A stretch of DNA of 64,000 nt from positions 108,190 to 172,189 of the forward strand of contig NZ_JACSPR010000005.1 of assembly GCF_014837045.1 (NCBI RefSeq), in the 5' to 3' direction. The stretch is from Corynebacterium gallinarum. Lineage in GTDB: Bacteria; Actinomycetota; Actinomycetes; Mycobacteriales; Mycobacteriaceae. Position numbers and translations under genes: made by a program. Below, one piece after another: positions 59,655 through 64,000 of this stretch; position 1 is the stretch's first letter; the number at the start of each line of letters is the position of its first letter. Below the pieces are notes generated by a model. The model ran no database searches. It was not told where the DNA came from and was given only the letters and a program-made list of their open reading frames with translations.

Positions 59655-60137
59655 GAGGGCCTATCGGATCAGGATGCGACTATAGTTGCCACACCAGGTG
59701 GTCACGATGTCGGGGTGACGCCGAGTTTGTGCGCGATCGCGCCGGGGATGCGGGCCGTGTAGGTGTTCCGCAGCCCTATATGTATCTTCGTTGATTAACA
59801 ACCTTGCCGTCCAATTGATTGGCGCGGACTTCCAGGCGGGGGTCCCCGTGGATCTCATCCCGGTAGGGGACCTGTACGGAACCGATGCCGTGAGTTCAAT
59901 GATTCAGAGGACATCCACTAGCGTGGTGTATCTGAAACTGTGTGTAGGCATCCCATCGAAGAACGAAGCGGCCACCGCTGGAGCCTTTAGACCTAACTCC
60001 CTACATCACCTCGAAAGAACGGCATCCTGTCAGACCAGGCCGACTGGTTCTGGGTCATCGTGAGTTCTCGCATTGCCACCCGCGGAATCCCAGAGGCTGC
60101 GGACTTCCTCACCCGAACATTCTGAAAGGACCACCAC
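59655..60137. other. Gene-poor stretch with an orphan coding tail
   Basis: About 480 bases without a convincing complete gene. On the minus strand, 59773-59702 reads LRNTYTARIPGAIAHKLGV followed by TPTS and a stop, in good codon usage but with no start; it looks like the last part of a lost gene. A plus-strand frame at 59791-60063 is weak and probably not coding. AAAGGA near 60124 is the ribosome site of the next gene. Confidence 0.4.
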
Positions 60138-60701
60138 ATGAACATCCCTTCGCGCTTGGCGACGGGGGAGGACCTCACCACCGCCGCCGACGTATTGGCC
60201 GCAGCCTTCCATGATTATCCATGGACTCGCCATGTCATCCCCGAGGAAGGGTACGCCCAGCGGCTACGGGAGATCCAATATCTCTATCTCTCCCATGCCC
60301 TCGATCAGGGCTTTGTGGCAGTCACCGGAGACATCGACGGTGTGATCGCCTTGTTGCCTCCTCATGCGTCAGCTCCGGCGGAGGACATTATCGGTCGGAT
60401 TGTTGAACTCCACGGCGACCGGATTGACAGACTGGGACAGGGATCCCCGGAGCCTGCTGAGGATGAGAGCTGGACCCTGGAAACCCTCGGTGTGGGGCCT
60501 GGTTCCCAGGGTCGTGGCATCGGTGGCGCCCTCATCACTTTTGCATTGCGCGACGCAGCCGCACGGGGAGCGCGGGCAGTGCGCCTTGAGACCTCGGATG
60601 AACGCAATGTGCGCCTCTACGAACGACACGGCTTCCTGGTCACCGGTGTCAATGAGGTGCCGCATGCGCCACCGGTGTGGAGCATGCAGCATCGGTGGTG
60701 A
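60138..60701 (+). CDS. GNAT family N-acetyltransferase
   Basis: 187 residues. The acetyl-CoA motif A is LETLGVGPGSQGRGIGGALI, followed by the C-terminal pattern VRLETSDERNVRLYERHGF typical of the GNAT fold. The N-terminus (LTTAADVLAAAFHDYPWTRHV) resembles acetyltransferases acting on small molecules or antibiotics. AAAGGA at about 60124 is well placed. The substrate is unknown. A 10-base G run follows the gene at 60730-60739. Confidence 0.85.
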   Translation: MNIPSRLATGEDLTTAADVLAAAFHDYPWTRHVIPEEGYAQRLREIQYLYLSHALDQGFVAVTGDIDGVIALLPPHASAPAEDIIGRIVELHGDRIDRLGQGSPEPAEDESWTLETLGVGPGSQGRGIGGALITFALRDAAARGARAVRLETSDERNVRLYERHGFLVTGVNEVPHAPPVWSMQHRW

Positions 60702-60745
60702 ACAGGATCTGACCACCGAGGATCGTGCTGGGGGGGGGGACGGCT

Positions 60746-61309
60746 TCAGCGCCGTGTTTCGTACCGGGCGAGGGTCACGCCACCTGGAAACAGGCGCGTT
60801 TCAATCAGGTCGAGATGCGTCCGGCTGTCCGAGGTGGTGAAAAACGGGGTGCCGCCACCCACCAGGACAGGGTGAGTGACCAGGACGTACTCATCAATCA
60901 ACCCGGCCTGCATCGCTGCACCGGCAAGGCTGGCGCCCCCAATGCTCATCCGTCCATCACCGTCGGCCTTGAGGCGGGTGATCTCCGTGACTGCATCGCC
61001 CTTCACCAGGCGGGCGTTCCATGCCACCGTCTCCAGAGTGGAGGAGAACACCACTTTCGGGGTATCCCGCCAGTTACGCGCGAACTCGATCTCCCTAGGC
61101 AAGGCACCGGGCTGTTGGTCCCCTGTGGGCCAATAGGAACTCATGGTCTCCCAGAGTCTGCGTCCATATAAGGCCAGTTCGAATGTCTTGTCCTCTTCCA
61201 ACCACCACTGGAACAGTTCCTCGCTCGGTTCGCTCCAGGTGATGTCATCGCCGGGCGCAGCGATATAACCGTCCAGCGACACATTCATCCCGTAGACCAG
61301 TTTCCGCAT
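60746..61309 (-). CDS. RibD C-terminal domain / dihydrofolate reductase-like protein
   Basis: 187 residues of the DHFR-like fold used by RibD reductase domains and YyaP/YwjB-like proteins. Seen: LVYGMNVSLDGYIAAPGDD, LALYGRRLWETMSSYWP, and the NADPH-site like MSIGGASLAGAAMQAGLIDE before LVGGGTPFF. It is not the housekeeping RibD, encoded at 13538. Substrate and partner are unknown. It converges on the acetyltransferase with a 44-base gap that holds a G10 tract. Confidence 0.85.
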   Translation of the reverse strand: MRKLVYGMNVSLDGYIAAPGDDITWSEPSEELFQWWLEEDKTFELALYGRRLWETMSSYWPTGDQQPGALPREIEFARNWRDTPKVVFSSTLETVAWNARLVKGDAVTEITRLKADGDGRMSIGGASLAGAAMQAGLIDEYVLVTHPVLVGGGTPFFTTSDSRTHLDLIETRLFPGGVTLARYETRR

Positions 61310-61521
61310 GTCAACGCACCTTTCCTCGGTGGATCTTCAGAATATCGGACGTCTTTGGTGCAGGTAAAGAGGCGAGGGGGAAAATCATCGACCCGCTGGC
61401 ATAATGGCCCGTATTCTTCCCCTGCATACCTTTCCACCCAGATAAGCATGTGAACTCCGCCACCAGAAATTCGGTACGATGGGGTAGGCAAGTTCGATCA
61501 ATCAAGCGAGAGGAACACATT

Positions 61522-61698
61522 ATGGGACTCGGCGACAAGATTAGGAACACCGCTGAAAAGGCCTCCGGCAAGGTGAAGGAAACCACCGGCAAGGCCACCG
61601 ACAACGAGAAGCTTGAGGCTGAGGGCAAGACCGACCAGTTCAAGGGCAACGCCAAGAACACCGTCGAGAATGCCAAGGACACACTCCGCGGTAACTAA
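61522..61698 (+). CDS. CsbD-like stress protein
   Basis: 58 residues from ATG 61522 with GAGAGGAA ahead. Highly charged and helical, with the CsbD repeat pattern KASGKVKETTGKATDNEKLE and KTDQFKGNAKNTVENAKDT, and no cysteine. CsbD-family proteins are common small stress-induced proteins whose molecular role is not known. It has a terminator-like hairpin after it. Confidence 0.85.
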   Translation: MGLGDKIRNTAEKASGKVKETTGKATDNEKLEAEGKTDQFKGNAKNTVENAKDTLRGN

Positions 61699-61720
61699 CC
61701 GGCAGAGTGCGTCATCAGCC

Positions 61721-61752
61721 CGACCCCGTCAGTATCACACTGCACGGGGTCG
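61721..61752 (+). terminator. Terminator-like hairpin after the CsbD-like gene
   Basis: CGACCCCGT (61721-61729) pairs with ACGGGGTCG (61744-61752). The bases after it are only moderately T-rich. Confidence 0.5.
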
Positions 61753-61798
61753 CGTTGTGTCATAAGTGTTTGGACAACTCAAGGGAAAGAGCACCCGG

Positions 61799-62305
61799 AT
61801 GGATTATTCACAGTTGACCTATCCGCAGCAGTTCCGCGGGCATTCGGAGCGTCTGCTCGGGGGAGAGACGCCCGCGGATCTCGGGCTGGATGGGTGGACC
61901 ATCACCGATTCCAGCATGGTGCTCGGCCAGGGCCGGGAGTGTTTCGACCAGGCCACGCAGCGGTTGTTCACCTGGCAGGCCCACCGGTTCGCCGGGGTAC
62001 GAGTTGAGGACCTGGGCTCAGACACGGTGGAACTCACCATCGGGCCCACCCGGTCCAGGTGCCTGATCCTCGAGCAGAAAACCGACGCTGACCGTTCGCT
62101 CCTGATCTACGGAACGCTGCCCGGTCATGTGGAAAGTGGGGAAGAGGCCTTCCAGGTGTCCATCTCCCCCGATGGCACCGTCACGGGACGGTGCGTGGCG
62201 TTTTCCCGCCATGCGTGGATCTGGGCGAGGATCGGTGCACCCGTTGCACGGATGGTGCAGCTGTACATCACGCGTCGATACCTCCAGGGCATGAAACCGG
62301 CCTGA
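61799..62305 (+). CDS. DUF1990 family protein
   Basis: 168 residues from ATG 61799, with AAGGGAAAGA ahead; a longer frame from 61766 is less likely. The sequence has the DUF1990 layout: LGLDGWTITDSSMVLGQGRE, then GVRVEDLGSDTVELTIGPT, a YGTLPGHVESGEEAFQV stretch and a C-terminal RRYLQGMKPA. The family is of unknown function and often found beside reductase or stress genes in actinobacteria. It converges on the P-type ATPase with only 3 bases between them. Confidence 0.75.
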   Translation: MDYSQLTYPQQFRGHSERLLGGETPADLGLDGWTITDSSMVLGQGRECFDQATQRLFTWQAHRFAGVRVEDLGSDTVELTIGPTRSRCLILEQKTDADRSLLIYGTLPGHVESGEEAFQVSISPDGTVTGRCVAFSRHAWIWARIGAPVARMVQLYITRRYLQGMKPA

Positions 62306-62308
62306 AGC

Positions 62309-64000
62309 CTAGTCCGTCCGCCTCCGCACGAATTTCTCCAGCTCCACCACCACGAAAATGACCACACCAGCGGCGATGGGCACCAACCAGGAATCCAGTG
62401 ACACCGGGGCGGTGCCGAAGGCGGAGTTCATGAAGGGCAGGTAGACGAAGCCCAGCTGGAGCAGCAACATGACGGCAACACACAACCAGGACACCGGGTT
62501 GCCTGTGAACAGCTCTCTTCTGAAGGCATGCACCCGGGAGAAGCGGGTGACAAACAGGTAGAAGATCTGTCCCACCGCGAGACTGTTCACAGCGATGGTC
62601 CGGGCCTGGTCGAGGGTGGCACCGTTGTCGAGCGCCAGCGAGAACGCCCCGAATGTCATGGCTCCCAGCAGGAGAGACACGTAGATAATGCGGGTGAGAG
62701 CCACCCGGTCCAGGATGTTGGAATCCGGATCGCGGGGTTTGCGTTTCATGATGTCGGGCTCCGCCGGTTCAAACGACAACGCCAGCGACAGGGTGATGGA
62801 GGTGATCAGGTTGATCCAGAGCACCTGCAGGGGAGTGATCGGCAGCTGCAGACCGAACAGCATGGACACGAAGATCACCAGGCCCTGCGCACCATTGGTC
62901 GGAAGCATGAACACGATGGCCTTGCGCAGGTTGTCGTAGATCGTCCGGCCCATCTCCATGGCGCCGGCGATGGTGGCGAAATTGTCGTCCGCCAACACGA
63001 TATCCGCAGCGTCCTTGGTGGCCTCCGTGCCCTTGATGCCCATGGCCACACCCACATCGGCCTGTTTGAGGGAGGGGGCGTCGTTAACGCCGTCACCGGT
63101 CATGGAAACCACCTCGCCGTTGGCCTGCAGCGCCCGGACAATGCGGAGTTTGTGCTCGGGGCTGGTCCGGACGAACACCCCGGTGTCGCGGACCAGCTCG
63201 CGCAGTTCCCCATCCGTGGCCTCGGTGATCTCCCGGCCGGTGAGTACCCGCTTGCCCTGGATCCCCACCTCCCGGGCGATGGCGCTGGCGGTGGAGGCGT
63301 GATCACCGGTAATCATCCGCACCCGGACACCCGCCTTCTGTACCGTGTCGATGGCACCGATCACCTCGGTCCTGGGTGGATCCATGATGCCGTAGACACC
63401 GAGGAAGGTGAGCTCACCCTGGTCCACTGTGTCGGGGGAGAAGTCGTCGACAAGCACCGGCATGGCGCGCCGGGCTGCGGCGAGCACGCGCAGGCCCCGC
63501 GACCCCAGCTCCTCGATGCGCGCCTCCCAGAACGCCCGGTCCAGTGGCTCCCCGTCGCCCTGGCGTGTGCTGCGGTCCAGCAGGCGGTCGGGTGCGCCCT
63601 TGACCAGCATGATCTGCTCACCGTTGCCCTCGTGGAGGGTGGCCATGTATTTGTAGGAGGAATCGAAGGGGACCTCGGCGAGCCGTGCTGCAGGTTCCAC
63701 ACCGGTTTTCATGGCGAAGGCCCGGATACCACCGTCAGTGGGTTCACCCACCAGCTGCCATTCACCGTCCACCTCGCGGATCTGCGCATCGCAGACATTC
63801 GCGGCCACCTGCGCCAGGGCGTGGACATCGGCCGCATCTCCCGGGTGCACCTCCTCACCGGTGTCGTGGTGAGAGATGGTTCCCACCGGTTCATAACCAT
63901 TGCCCGTGATCTCATAGGAACCGAGGGGGGTGACCAGGGCACGCACGGTCATCTCATTCCGGGTCAAGGTTCCTGTCTTATCGGAGCAGATGGTGGTGAC
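62309..64000 (-). CDS. Cation-transporting P-type ATPase, C-terminal part (5' end outside window)
   Basis: 564 residues from the phosphorylation site to the C-terminus. CSDKTGTLTRNEMTV at the window edge holds the phosphorylated Asp (about 63982). Further motifs: MLVKGAPDRLLDRS in the nucleotide domain, MTGDGVNDAPSLKQADVGVA (hinge), and a cytoplasmic end followed by about six membrane segments. The layout resembles type II cation ATPases (calcium/magnesium, ctpF/pacL-like), but the ion-binding residues of the first segments lie outside the window. Confidence 0.9.
   Translation of the reverse strand, partial: VTTICSDKTGTLTRNEMTVRALVTPLGSYEITGNGYEPVGTISHHDTGEEVHPGDAADVHALAQVAANVCDAQIREVDGEWQLVGEPTDGGIRAFAMKTGVEPAARLAEVPFDSSYKYMATLHEGNGEQIMLVKGAPDRLLDRSTRQGDGEPLDRAFWEARIEELGSRGLRVLAAARRAMPVLVDDFSPDTVDQGELTFLGVYGIMDPPRTEVIGAIDTVQKAGVRVRMITGDHASTASAIAREVGIQGKRVLTGREITEATDGELRELVRDTGVFVRTSPEHKLRIVRALQANGEVVSMTGDGVNDAPSLKQADVGVAMGIKGTEATKDAADIVLADDNFATIAGAMEMGRTIYDNLRKAIVFMLPTNGAQGLVIFVSMLFGLQLPITPLQVLWINLITSITLSLALSFEPAEPDIMKRKPRDPDSNILDRVALTRIIYVSLLLGAMTFGAFSLALDNGATLDQARTIAVNSLAVGQIFYLFVTRFSRVHAFRRELFTGNPVSWLCVAVMLLLQLGFVYLPFMNSAFGTAPVSLDSWLVPIAAGVVIFVVVELEKFVRRRTD

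Noticed and set aside
59791..60063. A 90-codon plus-strand open frame in the accessory region
   Set aside because: No ribosome site at its start, mixed codon use and no recognisable motif; more likely noise in a decayed stretch.
61450..61521. Longer CsbD-like protein
   Set aside because: The extra codons precede a good ribosome site (GAGAGGAA) and lie outside the CsbD pattern.

Overview
The window is a GC-rich stretch of actinobacterial chromosome. Gene order and protein sequences closely match the Corynebacterium glutamicum/C. efficiens group: carB-pyrF-mihF-gmk-rpoZ-coaBC-metK-priA, then def-fmt-rsmB-rpe-ribDE-ribBA-ribH, uvrC-rapZ-yvcK-whiA, gap-pgk-tpiA-ppc-secG, amt-ocd-soxA, the tkt-tal-zwf-opcA-pgl cluster, ctaB/ctaA, mptB and the suf operon. 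The exact species is an inference; strong GC bias in third codon positions favours a high-GC member such as C. efficiens. All but the last ~6 kb is core genome. No rRNA, tRNA or CRISPR array was seen.

Layout. 1-8384 (+): end of pyrimidine synthesis (carB, pyrF), nucleoid factor mIHF, GMP kinase, RNAP omega, CoA synthesis, SAM synthetase behind a perfect McbR-type operator, and a degenerate PriA. 8406-9632 (-): a DUF222/HNH endonuclease with an SOS-box-like palindrome upstream. 9897-19630 (+): peptide deformylase, formyltransferase, rRNA methyltransferase, ribulose-phosphate epimerase, the riboflavin genes, a PH-like membrane protein and UvrC. 19667-22777 (+): RapZ, YvcK and WhiA. 23253-29696 (+): lower glycolysis, PEP carboxylase and SecG. 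29875-33530 (+): ammonium transporter, ornithine-cyclodeaminase-like protein and sarcosine-oxidase-like protein, with two AmtR-type boxes.

33549-40249 (-): the pentose-phosphate genes, read tkt to pgl. 40974-41906 (+): heme O synthase. 41970-47765 (-): quinone reductase, heme A synthase, an ABC exporter pair and an MptB-type mannosyltransferase. 48107-54420 (+): sufR-sufB-sufD-sufC-sufS-sufU-sufT, mostly joined by ATGA overlaps. 54493-56459 (-): a lycopene-cyclase-family flavoprotein and a one-TM protein. 56561-58192 (+): an ABC-F ATPase.

58193-62305 is accessory in character. It holds a decayed phage-type integrase, a small two-TM protein, a lipoprotein, an orphan coding tail, a GNAT acetyltransferase, a RibD/DHFR-fold reductase, a CsbD-like protein and a DUF1990 protein. 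The window ends inside a P-type cation ATPase (-).

The genes link carbon flow (glycolysis, anaplerosis, pentose phosphates), heme A/O synthesis for the cytochrome oxidase, Fe-S assembly and nitrogen control. Operators recognisable from C. glutamicum knowledge (McbR, AmtR, GlxR-like, LexA-like) sit where those links predict. Many genes have a TANNNT -10 hexamer 7-9 bases before the start codon, pointing to leaderless mRNAs.
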